From the NCBI GenBank assembly GCA_030539335.1, contig JAUNSG010000010.1:29914-93913 (forward strand): a stretch of 64,000 nucleotides of DNA. The letters run 5' to 3'. Numbering within the stretch: the stretch's first letter is position 1; every line of letters begins with the position of its first letter. A program made the position numbers and the translations under genes. Below are positions 7,188 to 15,826 of this stretch, one piece after another. The DNA is from Eubacteriales bacterium. Its GTDB lineage: Bacteria > Bacillota > Clostridia > Oscillospirales > Butyricicoccaceae. The notes beneath the pieces are model-generated. The model made no database searches. It saw only the letters and a list, made by a program, of their open reading frames with translations, and had not been told where the DNA came from.

Positions 7188-7972
7188 GCCTTGGTCTTTC
7201 CTTCGTTCCAAAGTTCCGTCATCTCATCCAAGCTCAGCGCATTCATCGGTTTCCCCTGGGCCTCCGCTGCCGACTCCACATAGGAAAACCGGCGGATAAA
7301 CTTCTCACAGGTCTGCTCCAGTGCACGTTCGGAGTCCACCTCGGCAAAACGTGCCACTTTCGCGGTGGCGAACAACAGATCGCCGATTTCCTCCGCGATA
7401 TCGCCGTCACCGGAAATCGCCCGCTCCACTTCGTCCAGCTCTTCCCGCACCTTGCGGAGCGCATCCTGAATTGTGGGCCACTCAAATCCACTCTTTGCGG
7501 CCTTGCTTTGAATTTTTTCCGCACGGATCAGGGACGGAAGCGTTCGGGCCACGCTGTTCAATGTGTCGGTTGCCGACTCCTGATGCTTTTCCGTCATTTT
7601 CAGCGCATCCCAATTGTCGAGAATCTCCTCGGTTTCCGACACCGTCACGCTGCCAAAGACATGCGGATGGCGGTAAATCATCTTTTTACAGATTCCATCG
7701 GCGACATCGTTGATGTCAAACACGCCCTTTTCCTTTTCGATTTCTGCATGAAAGACAACCTGAAACAGCACATCTCCCAGTTCTTCCTTGAGCAATTCGC
7801 TGTTATCGGTATCGATCGCTTCACAGACCTCATAGACTTCCTCGATAAAATTGCGGCGGATGGATTGATGATCCTGTGCCCGATCCCACATACAGCCGTT
7901 CTCGGAACGCAGGATTTCCATCACCTTGAATAAATCCTCCAATGTATATCTGTTTTTCAACGTAAAATCCAT
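7184..7972 (-). CDS. mazG: Nucleoside triphosphate pyrophosphohydrolase MazG
   Basis: The 262-residue protein has two MazG helical domains. The first (about 10-120) contains the substrate/metal residues of the family: GCMWDRAQDHQS, then EEVYE and EELGDVLFQVVFHAE. The second (about 150-240) repeats the pattern with EELDEVE and EEIGDLLFA. MazG hydrolyses (d)NTPs to monophosphates and pyrophosphate, cleaning the nucleotide pool and, in E. coli, affecting ppGpp-linked survival. The gene follows spoVB by 18 bases and is coupled to HU. Confidence 0.92.
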   Translation of the reverse strand: MDFTLKNRYTLEDLFKVMEILRSENGCMWDRAQDHQSIRRNFIEEVYEVCEAIDTDNSELLKEELGDVLFQVVFHAEIEKEKGVFDINDVADGICKKMIYRHPHVFGSVTVSETEEILDNWDALKMTEKHQESATDTLNSVARTLPSLIRAEKIQSKAAKSGFEWPTIQDALRKVREELDEVERAISGDGDIAEEIGDLLFATAKVARFAEVDSERALEQTCEKFIRRFSYVESAAEAQGKPMNALSLDEMTELWNEGKTKA

Positions 7973-7990
7973 AGTGATTTCCTTTCCGTT

Positions 7991-9571
7991 TCAGGATAAT
8001 TTTAACAAAAGCGCCAATTGCTTGCCGCCCGGAAGCATGATGACATCCTCATAGTGCAGGGCGCGAAGCACCAGAAGCAGAATGAAATAAATGAAACACA
8101 TCCAGACAGCGGACAAAAACAGGGCAATCAGCAGACTGTTGCAGGTCAACAGCATCCGATAGACATGCATTCCGGTGGCGGACATCATACAGGCAGCCAG
8201 CGAAATGCGCAGGACCGGAGAAAGCAACGCCGGAACCCATTTCATTTTAGTATAAATCGCGAAAAGATTCAACACAAGAATCACACCGAAACAGACAAGC
8301 GTACTCAGCGGCGCCGCCATCATCCCGATTTCCGGCTGCGCCATCCAATAATAGGACACGACAAATTTGGCTGTACAGCCGATTGCCGTGGTGCACACGG
8401 TAATATCCGGCCGACCGATGGACTGCAGGACGGAGGTCGTCACGGATGCCAGTCCGACGAATGCCTCGGTAAACCCAAGGCAGGCCAACAGAGGCTCTGC
8501 CACCGCGATTCCCTGCGGCTGAGAGGAAAACAGCAGCTCTAGCAGCGGGCGCGAAAAGACGGAGAGCACCGCTCCGCATGGAATACAGACGAGAATGGTG
8601 AGCCGCATAGAGGAGGATACCAGCCGATGGCATGTGTCCTCCTGCTTTTTTGTCCACGCAGATGCAATGGCAGGAAGGATACTGACGGCAATCGCGCCGG
8701 AAAATGCCTGTGGAAGATGATACAGCGTCAATGCCATCCCGGTATAAGCCCCGTACTGCGCCGTGATCTCGTCCGCTCCGAAGCCGATCAGCGGCAGCCG
8801 CCGATAGAGCAGCGCCATATCCAGAAAGCCGGAAACCGTCATGACCGCCGCCCCCAGCGTGACCGGGATCATGAGGGAGAGAAACCGTGAAACCGTTCCC
8901 GGAACCCGCTTTTCCCGGTGCAGAAGGGTCGACCATACACTGTGACGGACGCTCCAAATCAGATAGAGCACCGCGATCAGTTCTCCAGCCGTGACGCCCA
9001 GCACTGCCCCGGCAGCCGCCCCTGGGATTCCAAATCCGCAGTACAGCGCGCGCCGCGCGAGCAGGAGGCCAAACAGCAGCTTGCCCACCGCTTCGAGCAC
9101 CTGCGATGTCGAAGTCGGCTCCATATTCCCAGTACCCTGATACCAGCCGCGCAGGCCGGCCTCTATCGTGACCAGCACGACGGCGGGTGCAATCGCGACC
9201 AGGCAATCTCCCGCTTCCGGCTCGCCAAACAGGCTCGCCAGTTCGTCCGCTCCCAGCGCCAGTCCCGCTGCAAAAAGGATCGAAATCAGTGTAAATACAA
9301 TGGTTGTCGTACAGACCATCCGTCGTGCCTGCTGTGCTTTGCCCAGCGCAAGGGATTCGGAAACCAGATACGATTCCGCCACGGGGATTCCCGCCGCACA
9401 GACCACAAACAGAATGGAGAAAAACTGCATGGCAAAGGAGAACATCCCCATGCCACTGTCCCCGATCAAATTGGTCAGAGGAATTTTGAACAGGGCACCC
9501 AGCAGCTTCACGACGCATCCGGAGATCAGCAGTAGGATCGCCCCATGCATGTACCCTTTTCTATCCTGCAT
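7991..9571 (-). CDS. Polysaccharide flippase-like membrane protein, SpoVB/MurJ (MATE/MOP) family
   Basis: The 526-residue protein has about 14 hydrophobic segments, starting with GAILLLISGCVVKLLGALFKIPLTNLIG, a MOP-superfamily signature. SpoVB and relatives move lipid-linked precursors across the membrane; SpoVB is needed for spore cortex. I set the start at 9571 because AAAGGAGGT lies 5 bases before it. Position next to mazG, HU and the yab sporulation genes fits the spoVB locus of Clostridia. Whether it handles cortex precursors or another polymer cannot be told. Confidence 0.85.
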   Translation of the reverse strand: MQDRKGYMHGAILLLISGCVVKLLGALFKIPLTNLIGDSGMGMFSFAMQFFSILFVVCAAGIPVAESYLVSESLALGKAQQARRMVCTTTIVFTLISILFAAGLALGADELASLFGEPEAGDCLVAIAPAVVLVTIEAGLRGWYQGTGNMEPTSTSQVLEAVGKLLFGLLLARRALYCGFGIPGAAAGAVLGVTAGELIAVLYLIWSVRHSVWSTLLHREKRVPGTVSRFLSLMIPVTLGAAVMTVSGFLDMALLYRRLPLIGFGADEITAQYGAYTGMALTLYHLPQAFSGAIAVSILPAIASAWTKKQEDTCHRLVSSSMRLTILVCIPCGAVLSVFSRPLLELLFSSQPQGIAVAEPLLACLGFTEAFVGLASVTTSVLQSIGRPDITVCTTAIGCTAKFVVSYYWMAQPEIGMMAAPLSTLVCFGVILVLNLFAIYTKMKWVPALLSPVLRISLAACMMSATGMHVYRMLLTCNSLLIALFLSAVWMCFIYFILLLVLRALHYEDVIMLPGGKQLALLLKLS

Positions 9572-9640
9572 ACCGCACCTCCTTTTCTTCATCATAAGCA
9601 TATGAGGGAGAGAAAAGGTTTAGACGCAGAGAAAACAACA

Positions 9641-9675
9641 ACGCCTCCGGGGATCGTGATATCCACCGAAGGCGT
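9641..9675 (-). terminator. Probable terminator after the zinc-ribbon gene
   Basis: Stem ACGCCT / AGGCGT (9641-9646, 9670-9675) extended imperfectly inward, followed on the minus strand by the T-rich TTGTTGTTTTC. It lies just past the last gene of the recJ-relA run. Confidence 0.5.
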
Positions 9676-9693
9676 CCTTTTCATCGTATCGTT

Positions 9694-10098
9694 TTACAGC
9701 TGTGAGCCGCATTCGCTGCAAAAAGCGTCGTCAGACTTGCATTCCTTGCCGCAAACCGGGCATTTATGAACCGTTTTCAAGCCGTTCAGTTTGGCGCGGA
9801 GGCGCTCAATTTCCTCATGCTTTTCATCCAGCTGAGACAGCTTTTCCTGTACCATCTCCTGATCGACCTGCTCCCCCAGATGCGTATCGTACAGCATCTT
9901 GCCAATCTCACGGTAGAGCTGATCCATATCCGAATTCAAGTCAAAAATCTTCAGATTCAGCTTGGTCGATTCCACCACACCGGAGGCCTTCCGCCCGGCG
10001 ACATCCGCAGCACGCGAAGCTGCCTCTTCCGTACGGTCCACCAAGTTTTCTGCCGAAGTCCGTATTTTGCCAAACAAATCGTTTACTCTCTGATCCAT
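9694..10098 (-). CDS. Coiled-coil protein with C-terminal zinc ribbon
   Basis: The 134-residue protein begins with an amphipathic, Ala-rich helical region (about 1-45), continues as coiled coil (about 50-108, LSQLDEKHEEIERLRAKLN) and ends in a zinc ribbon CPVCGKECKSDDAFCSECG (two CxxC pairs). It has no signal peptide or membrane helix. The function is unknown. It ends the recJ-relA-dtd-MBL-hemZ-kinase run, 17 bases after the kinase gene. Confidence 0.75.
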   Translation of the reverse strand: MDQRVNDLFGKIRTSAENLVDRTEEAASRAADVAGRKASGVVESTKLNLKIFDLNSDMDQLYREIGKMLYDTHLGEQVDQEMVQEKLSQLDEKHEEIERLRAKLNGLKTVHKCPVCGKECKSDDAFCSECGSQL

Positions 10099-10115
10099 AG
10101 ATATTCTCCTCTCCG

Positions 10116-11036
10116 TTATCCGATAAACTCATGCATGATTGTCTGTTGGGGAAGCAGTGAATAATCCGTCAACGGTTCAAACAGCTCCAGAGCCTGAATA
10201 ATATCGTCCAGCCCCGCCTTCTGCATCTCTTCTAAGTAGGGTTGTACCTGCTCTCGGAGCTGATTCATCAGGATACAGTCCTCATAGGGCAGATAGGTAT
10301 TGATGATGCGCGCCGCATGTGGGACATACGGATGAATGTAAAGCTTTTCCCCGCGCCGGACCGAACGCCAGAGGTCAATGGTCTCGGAAATCGGTGCGTC
10401 GCGGAAGTTTTTATCGCGGATAGCCCGGCGCACAAAACGCAGTTTGTGCGGCGCGAGACGGAATTGATCCGTGACAACCACCTGGGTTCCCACCGCCATG
10501 TAGACACCGATGGAGCACGCCTCCAACGGGCCTGTGATGACGTCGTTTAACGCATGGATCCCTTCAATGACGGCAACCTCGTCCTTTTGCAGCCGAACCG
10601 GCTGGGTCACCTCCGTGCGTCGGCGCTGTGGAAAGTCATATTGCGGCACCGAAATTTCCCGGCCCTCGGCCAAGGCCGCCAGATGTCCGCTGAGCAGCGG
10701 CAAATCCATACAGAGCGGCGATTCGAGGTCGATCTTCCCCTCCTCATCCACCGGCATCGGATAGCTCCCGCGGGTCTGATAATAGTCATCCATCGAAATC
10801 GCATGGGAATGTACCCCCATGCGTTCCATCTCATCCCGCAGGCAGCGTGCCGTTGTCGTTTTTCCGCTGGAGGACGGGCCGTTCAGTAAAACGATCGGAC
10901 GCTCCTCATGGGTCGAACAAACCAGTTCCGCGACCGAATGGATGGTGTCCCGGTAAGCCTGTTCGCTCTCTTCCACAAACTCCGCCGGGTCCCTGCGGCA
11001 GCGTTCGTTGATCTCCTTCAGTTGTAACTTAACCAT
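10116..11036 (-). CDS. Uridine-kinase-like P-loop kinase
   Basis: The 306-residue protein has a Walker A motif NGPSSSGKTTTA at about 52-63, the SMDDYY substrate segment and IEGIHALND, which match the phosphoribulokinase/uridine kinase family. An N-terminal ~45 residues (KEINERCRRDPAEFVEE) resembles the linker seen in long uridine-kinase-like proteins of Firmicutes. Known relatives phosphorylate uridine or cytidine; a pyrimidine salvage role is likely but the substrate is not certain. GAGGGAG precedes the ATG by 5 bases. It is 9 bases downstream of hemZ. Confidence 0.82.
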   Translation of the reverse strand: MVKLQLKEINERCRRDPAEFVEESEQAYRDTIHSVAELVCSTHEERPIVLLNGPSSSGKTTTARCLRDEMERMGVHSHAISMDDYYQTRGSYPMPVDEEGKIDLESPLCMDLPLLSGHLAALAEGREISVPQYDFPQRRRTEVTQPVRLQKDEVAVIEGIHALNDVITGPLEACSIGVYMAVGTQVVVTDQFRLAPHKLRFVRRAIRDKNFRDAPISETIDLWRSVRRGEKLYIHPYVPHAARIINTYLPYEDCILMNQLREQVQPYLEEMQKAGLDDIIQALELFEPLTDYSLLPQQTIMHEFIG

Positions 11037-11045
11037 GTTGCTCCC

Positions 11046-12518
11046 TCACAAAGCAGCCGCCCAGTCAATCAGCGCCTGCTTTCCAGCGTTGATCTTTTCC
11101 AGTGCGCTGTTATATTCGTATGGATATTTCGGGTTGCTGATGCGCCGGATTTTATAGGAATCTGCACCGATCAGCTTGGTCACCCCGCCGGCGCCGAGTG
11201 ACAGAATGGTCTGCAGCTCCTCCATCATATAGATGTTATACGCGCATTCAAAGCCCTGCCGCGTCCAACCGACATTCTCATAGCCCCCCGCCATAAACTT
11301 CTGACGGTACAGATAATAGGGGGAATACCCCGCCGCTGTGAGCCGCTTTGTCGCGTGCTCCAGCATCTGACGGACCGCCTCATGCCGTCCCACCGCGCGC
11401 AGACGGTCGTTCTGATTGGCGCCGCGCTTGACCGCCAGGGTGTGCACCGTGATGTTTTCCGGCTGCAGCGCAATCAGCTCTTCGATGGTGTGCGCAAAGC
11501 GTTCCGGTGTGTCGCCGTCCAATCCGGCGATCGTGTCCATATTGATGACGTGGAATCCAATCTCCCGCGCCATCCGGTAGGTACGGATGACATCCTGCGC
11601 GCTGTGCTTTCGGCCAATGGCAGCGAGGACCTCATCGTTCATCGACTGCGGATTGATCGAAATCCGATCCACACCGTGCTGTGCCAACACCCGCAGTTTT
11701 TCCTCTGTGATGGTATCCGGGCGTCCGGCCTCTACGGTAAACTCCGAACAGGCCGACAGGTCAAAGGACCGATGTACGGTACCAAGCAGACGCTCGAGCT
11801 GCTGCGCCGACAAGGTTGTCGGCGTGCCGCCGCCGATATAGGCGGAAACAATGCGCAGGCCTGCCTGCCGGACAACCTGCCCCGCATGCTCGATTTCTGC
11901 ACACAGGGTATCCAGATAAGGCGCCATAAGTGCGCCGGCCTTTTCGATGGAATGGCTGACAAACGAACAATAACTGCACCGCGACGGGCAGAATGGGATG
12001 CCGATATAGAGCGAAATGTCCTTTGGCGCCAGCTTTTTCTTGTAATCCCATGCAATTCCCGCAGAGCGGATGGCAAGCGCCCGGCGTGCCGGAGACACCT
12101 TATATTCCTCGGTCATAATGCGGGCAACCTCTGCCGGTGTATAGCCCTTTTCCAGAAAACCGCGGGCAAACTTCGCCGGACGGACCCCCGTCAGCGATCC
12201 CCATTCCGGTACAAAATCCAGAAACGGCGTCACGGTGTCAAACACTGCCATTTTGATGGCATGGCTTTCCGCGCGCTTGTTATCCGCAGGCGATCCCGTC
12301 ACCGGGACCACCTTTTCACAGCAGTTCTGCCTTCCCTCTCTGCGGCAGCAGGCACGGATGCGCGTCTCACTGCCCAGACGATCAACGGTAACACCGAGCG
12401 CATTCGGTTCCGAATCGTCCGCCACATCCACCCGTTCCGGAATCTCCGCCGGAAGCAGATTCAGCAGCATATCACGGATCGGATGATCGTTTTCCAGCCC
12501 GTCTACCGTGTAAATCAT
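11046..12518 (-). CDS. hemZ: HemZ-type radical SAM protein (coproporphyrinogen dehydrogenase family)
   Basis: The 490-residue protein has the radical SAM cysteines in IPFCPSRCSYCSF (CxxxCxxC) near residue 175, followed by YIGGGTPT and INPQSMN, as in HemN-like enzymes. HemZ is the B. subtilis branch with a long N-terminal extension before the radical SAM core, as here. HemN oxidatively decarboxylates coproporphyrinogen III; for HemZ the exact reaction is less certain, and many anaerobes keep it without full haem synthesis. Start overlaps the MBL stop by 4 bases (ATGA). Confidence 0.88.
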   Translation of the reverse strand: MIYTVDGLENDHPIRDMLLNLLPAEIPERVDVADDSEPNALGVTVDRLGSETRIRACCRREGRQNCCEKVVPVTGSPADNKRAESHAIKMAVFDTVTPFLDFVPEWGSLTGVRPAKFARGFLEKGYTPAEVARIMTEEYKVSPARRALAIRSAGIAWDYKKKLAPKDISLYIGIPFCPSRCSYCSFVSHSIEKAGALMAPYLDTLCAEIEHAGQVVRQAGLRIVSAYIGGGTPTTLSAQQLERLLGTVHRSFDLSACSEFTVEAGRPDTITEEKLRVLAQHGVDRISINPQSMNDEVLAAIGRKHSAQDVIRTYRMAREIGFHVINMDTIAGLDGDTPERFAHTIEELIALQPENITVHTLAVKRGANQNDRLRAVGRHEAVRQMLEHATKRLTAAGYSPYYLYRQKFMAGGYENVGWTRQGFECAYNIYMMEELQTILSLGAGGVTKLIGADSYKIRRISNPKYPYEYNSALEKINAGKQALIDWAAAL

Positions 12519-13162
12519 TTTCCAACCGCCTGTTTCATATACGGATTATGCCTGCGCTCATAGTCCAGTGTCGAGGTCATCATATGTCCCGGATAGACGT
12601 TGTAGTTGCCCTCCATGTCATGCAGACGCTTGAGCGAACGCAGCATGGCGGAAAAATCTCCGCCCGGCAGGTCACAGCGGCCGCACTCCTGACAGAACAA
12701 CGTATCTCCGGTGAATAAATTCTCGCCGATCTGAATCGTACACGAGCCGGGGGTGTGCCCCGGTGTGTGGTAATAATGAGCGGTCAATCCGCCAAAGGTC
12801 ACCTCTGTGCCCTCGTTTGCCTCAATGTCTGCGCCCGGGAAATCGTAACGGTTTTTGATCTGCCGTCCGTATGCACCAAAGGAATCCAGTCCGGCATCCG
12901 CCTGATACAGATAGCGCTCCTCCGAATGGACGACAACCTGAGCTCCAGTCTGGCGCTTAATCTCGCCGACGGCGAGGATATGGTCAAAGTGTGCATGGGT
13001 CAGCAGGATATACTTCAAATCCACCTGATTGTCACGGATCATCTTCATCAGCTGCGATGCATTGTCGCCCGGATCAATGATGGCGCCCTCTTTGCTTTCC
13101 TCGTCAAAAATAAGATAGCAATTGGTGCCGATATCGCCCACACAGGTTTTTAACAGTTTCAA
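12515..13162 (-). CDS. MBL-fold hydrolase, glyoxalase II-like
   Basis: The 215-residue protein has the metallo-beta-lactamase metal motif THAHFDH at about 55-61, then HTPGHTPGS and a late GH(MMTS) motif. Members hydrolyse thioesters such as S-lactoylglutathione or act as general MBL hydrolases. It starts with TTG at 13162: an AGGAGG site lies about 9 bases upstream and there is no ATG in reach. It sits 13 bases after dtd and is coupled to hemZ. The natural substrate is unknown. Confidence 0.88.
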   Translation of the reverse strand: MKLLKTCVGDIGTNCYLIFDEESKEGAIIDPGDNASQLMKMIRDNQVDLKYILLTHAHFDHILAVGEIKRQTGAQVVVHSEERYLYQADAGLDSFGAYGRQIKNRYDFPGADIEANEGTEVTFGGLTAHYYHTPGHTPGSCTIQIGENLFTGDTLFCQECGRCDLPGGDFSAMLRSLKRLHDMEGNYNVYPGHMMTSTLDYERRHNPYMKQAVGK

Positions 13163-13175
13163 AGGGGTTCCCTCC

Positions 13176-13631
13176 TTATTTTTTCATCATCTGGTCGGTA
13201 TCCAGAAAAAGAGTCACCGGACCATCGTTGAGCAGCTCGACCTTCATCTCTGCGCCGAACTCTCCGGTCTGCACCGGGACGCCAAGCTCCCGGCAGCAGG
13301 TTACAAAATATTCGTACAGACGGTTGGCCTGTTCTCCCTTGGCGGCGCCCATAAAGTTCGGGCGCTTCCCCTTGCGGCAGTCGCCATACAGGGTGAACTG
13401 GCTGACCACCAGCAGACTGCCGCCAATGTCCGACAGTTCACGGTTCATACGGCCTTCTTCGTCCGGAAAGACGCGCAGTCCGACACATTTCCCTGCCAAA
13501 TAGCGCGCCTGCTCCTCCGTGTCCTCCGGCGCTACGCCGAGCAGGATGAGAAATCCGTCTCCGATTTCTCCGGTTGTCCGTCCGTCTACCGATACCTTGG
13601 CGTGTGTGACACGCTGTAAAATTGCTCTCAT
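13176..13631 (-). CDS. dtd: D-aminoacyl-tRNA deacylase
   Basis: The 151-residue protein matches Dtd: MRAILQRVTHAKVSVDG start, LLVVSQFTLYGDCRKGKRPNF active-site segment and the late TGEFGAEMKVELLNDGPVT, which includes the cross-subunit Gly-cisPro-like region. Dtd removes D-amino acids (and Gly from tRNA-Ala) mis-attached to tRNA. The start at 13631 is chosen by GAGG 8 bases upstream and by family length. recJ-relA-dtd order is common in Firmicutes. Confidence 0.95.
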   Translation of the reverse strand: MRAILQRVTHAKVSVDGRTTGEIGDGFLILLGVAPEDTEEQARYLAGKCVGLRVFPDEEGRMNRELSDIGGSLLVVSQFTLYGDCRKGKRPNFMGAAKGEQANRLYEYFVTCCRELGVPVQTGEFGAEMKVELLNDGPVTLFLDTDQMMKK

Positions 13632-13641
13632 CCGGCTGTCC

Positions 13642-15804
13642 TCAGTTTGACTGACGGGTGACATTGATGACACCCTTGATCGAACGGAGCTTGCTGATGA
13701 GCATTTCCAGCTGCGGGATGCCGGTCACATCCACAACCGCGTTGATGATCCCAAAGCCTTCCGACAACGTTTTTCCGTTAAAGTCCGAAATATTGACGCG
13801 ATTGTTCGACAGCATCATCAAAACATCACTCATGACGCCGACGCGGTCCGACGTGGATATCTGCAGCGCCGTACTGAACCGTTCCTTGGACTCGATGTTG
13901 CTCTCATCCCAGCGGACATCAATCCAGCGGTCCTGATCCTCTTCACTGCTATTTTTAAAGTTGACACAATCCCGCCGATGAACCGAAACGCCATAGCCGC
14001 GTGTGATATAGCCGACGATGTCATCGCCCGGAATCGGTGTACAACAGCGGGCAAACTTGACCAGACAGTTGCCAATGCCCTCGACAATGACGCCGGAGTC
14101 CGATTTCGGGGCTTTCCTGCCGGTGAGCGGCTGTTTTGCCGCCTCGGCCTTGCGCGCACGGATGACCTCATCCCGCACCTTATTAATGACCTTGGTAATG
14201 GTAATGCCGCCGTAACCGAGGCTCGCGTACAGCTCTTCCAGAGAGGCATAATTGAACTTATTGAGCACACTCTGGCGAATCTCATCCTTCTCCATAAAGT
14301 GGCTGTACAGCAGATTTGCCTTCAGCTCACGCTCCAAATCCTCCTTGCCGCGGACGATGTTTTCCTCACGACATTCCTTTTTGAACCATTGCTTGATTTT
14401 GTTGCGCGCTTCCGACGTCTTGATGATCTTGAGCCAATCGCGCTTCGGGCCACGCGTCTCCTTCGACGTGATGATCTCCACAATATCGCCGTTCTGCAAA
14501 TTATAATCAATCGGGGCAATGCGGCCGTTGATCTTACATCCGACCATGCGATTGCCCACCGCAGAATGGATGCCGTAGGCAAAATCGATTGGTGTGGCCC
14601 CTGCCGGCAGGTTGACGACATCGCCGCGCGGCGTGAATACGAATACCTCGTCGGAAAACAGGTCGACCTTGATCGCCTTGATGAAATCCTCCGCCTCGGT
14701 ATCCTGCTGTGCTTCCAGAAGCTGGCGAATCCAGGCGTAGGTGTCCTCGTCTCCCTTGGTGTTGAGTCCCTGTTTGTACTTCCAATGCGCTGCGACACCG
14801 TATTCCGCCATCTTATGCATCTCTTCCGTGCGAATCTGTACCTCAAACGGAATGCCTGCACGGCCGATTACCGTCGTGTGCAGCGACCGATAGCCGTTGG
14901 GCTTCGGCGTGGAGATATAGTCCTTAAACCGTCCCGGAATCGGCTTATACAGATCGTGGACGTAACCCAGAACATTATAACAGTCCGCCACCGATTCCAC
15001 GATGACACGCACCGCACAGATGTCATAAATCTCATTGATGTTCTTGTTTTGTGAATACATCTTGCGGTAAATGCTGTATATATGCTTGACACGGGCGGAA
15101 ATTGTGTTCTGAATGCCGCTCTCGTTCAGCTTCTTGCCAATGGTCCTCTGAATGCGCTCCAAGAATTTTTCGTGCTCACTGCTCTGCTTTGCCAAGCCGT
15201 CTACAATTTCCTGATATCCAATCGGGTCCAAATGCTTGAGCGACAGATCCTCCAGCTCCCATTTGACGCGCTGCATGCCCAAACGATGGGCGATCGGCGC
15301 ATAGATCTCCATGGTCTCCAACGACTTGGAGCGCTGCTTCGCCTCCGTCATGAACTGGATCGTCCGCATATTGTGCAGGCGGTCAGCCAGCTTGATGAGA
15401 ATGACTCGGATGTCCTTTGCCATCGCGATCAGCATCTTGCGCAGATCCTCCATCTGCTCCTGCTCCTTGGAATACCGGATCTGTCCCAGTCGTGTGACGC
15501 CATCCACCAATTCGGCCACGGTCTCGCCAAACTTTTGTGAAATCGCCTCGTAGTCAAAGGAAGTGTCCTCAATGCAGTCATGCAGCAGGCCGGCACAGAT
15601 GGAATCCGTGTCCAGTCCCATTTCGACAATGATCTCCGCTACCGACAGCGGATGAATAATATATGGGTCGCCATTTTTGCGCTTCTGCCCCTCATGGGCG
15701 GCCGCAGCGCATTCATAGGCAGCACGAATTTTCTCCACATCTGCAGAGGGGTTTTGCTTTTGTACTCGCTCGATTAAAAAATCAGCTTTTGTCTTCATAT
15801 CCAT
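13642..15804 (-). CDS. relA: Bifunctional (p)ppGpp synthetase/hydrolase RelA/SpoT
   Basis: The 720-residue protein has all domains of a long RSH enzyme: HD hydrolase (about 45-190, LLHDCIEDTSFDYEA with metal-binding HD), synthetase (about 230-350, with the YSIYRKMYSQNK segment and PNGYRSLHTTV), TGS (about 385-445), helical/CC region (FARCCTPIPGDDIVGYI) and C-terminal ACT (about 645-715). The intact HD motif suggests both synthesis and breakdown of the alarmone. A GGGGAG site precedes the ATG by 8 bases. It lies between recJ and dtd. Confidence 0.96.
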   Translation of the reverse strand: MDMKTKADFLIERVQKQNPSADVEKIRAAYECAAAAHEGQKRKNGDPYIIHPLSVAEIIVEMGLDTDSICAGLLHDCIEDTSFDYEAISQKFGETVAELVDGVTRLGQIRYSKEQEQMEDLRKMLIAMAKDIRVILIKLADRLHNMRTIQFMTEAKQRSKSLETMEIYAPIAHRLGMQRVKWELEDLSLKHLDPIGYQEIVDGLAKQSSEHEKFLERIQRTIGKKLNESGIQNTISARVKHIYSIYRKMYSQNKNINEIYDICAVRVIVESVADCYNVLGYVHDLYKPIPGRFKDYISTPKPNGYRSLHTTVIGRAGIPFEVQIRTEEMHKMAEYGVAAHWKYKQGLNTKGDEDTYAWIRQLLEAQQDTEAEDFIKAIKVDLFSDEVFVFTPRGDVVNLPAGATPIDFAYGIHSAVGNRMVGCKINGRIAPIDYNLQNGDIVEIITSKETRGPKRDWLKIIKTSEARNKIKQWFKKECREENIVRGKEDLERELKANLLYSHFMEKDEIRQSVLNKFNYASLEELYASLGYGGITITKVINKVRDEVIRARKAEAAKQPLTGRKAPKSDSGVIVEGIGNCLVKFARCCTPIPGDDIVGYITRGYGVSVHRRDCVNFKNSSEEDQDRWIDVRWDESNIESKERFSTALQISTSDRVGVMSDVLMMLSNNRVNISDFNGKTLSEGFGIINAVVDVTGIPQLEMLISKLRSIKGVINVTRQSN

Positions 15805-15826
15805 GGTTCTTACTCCCCAGACGACT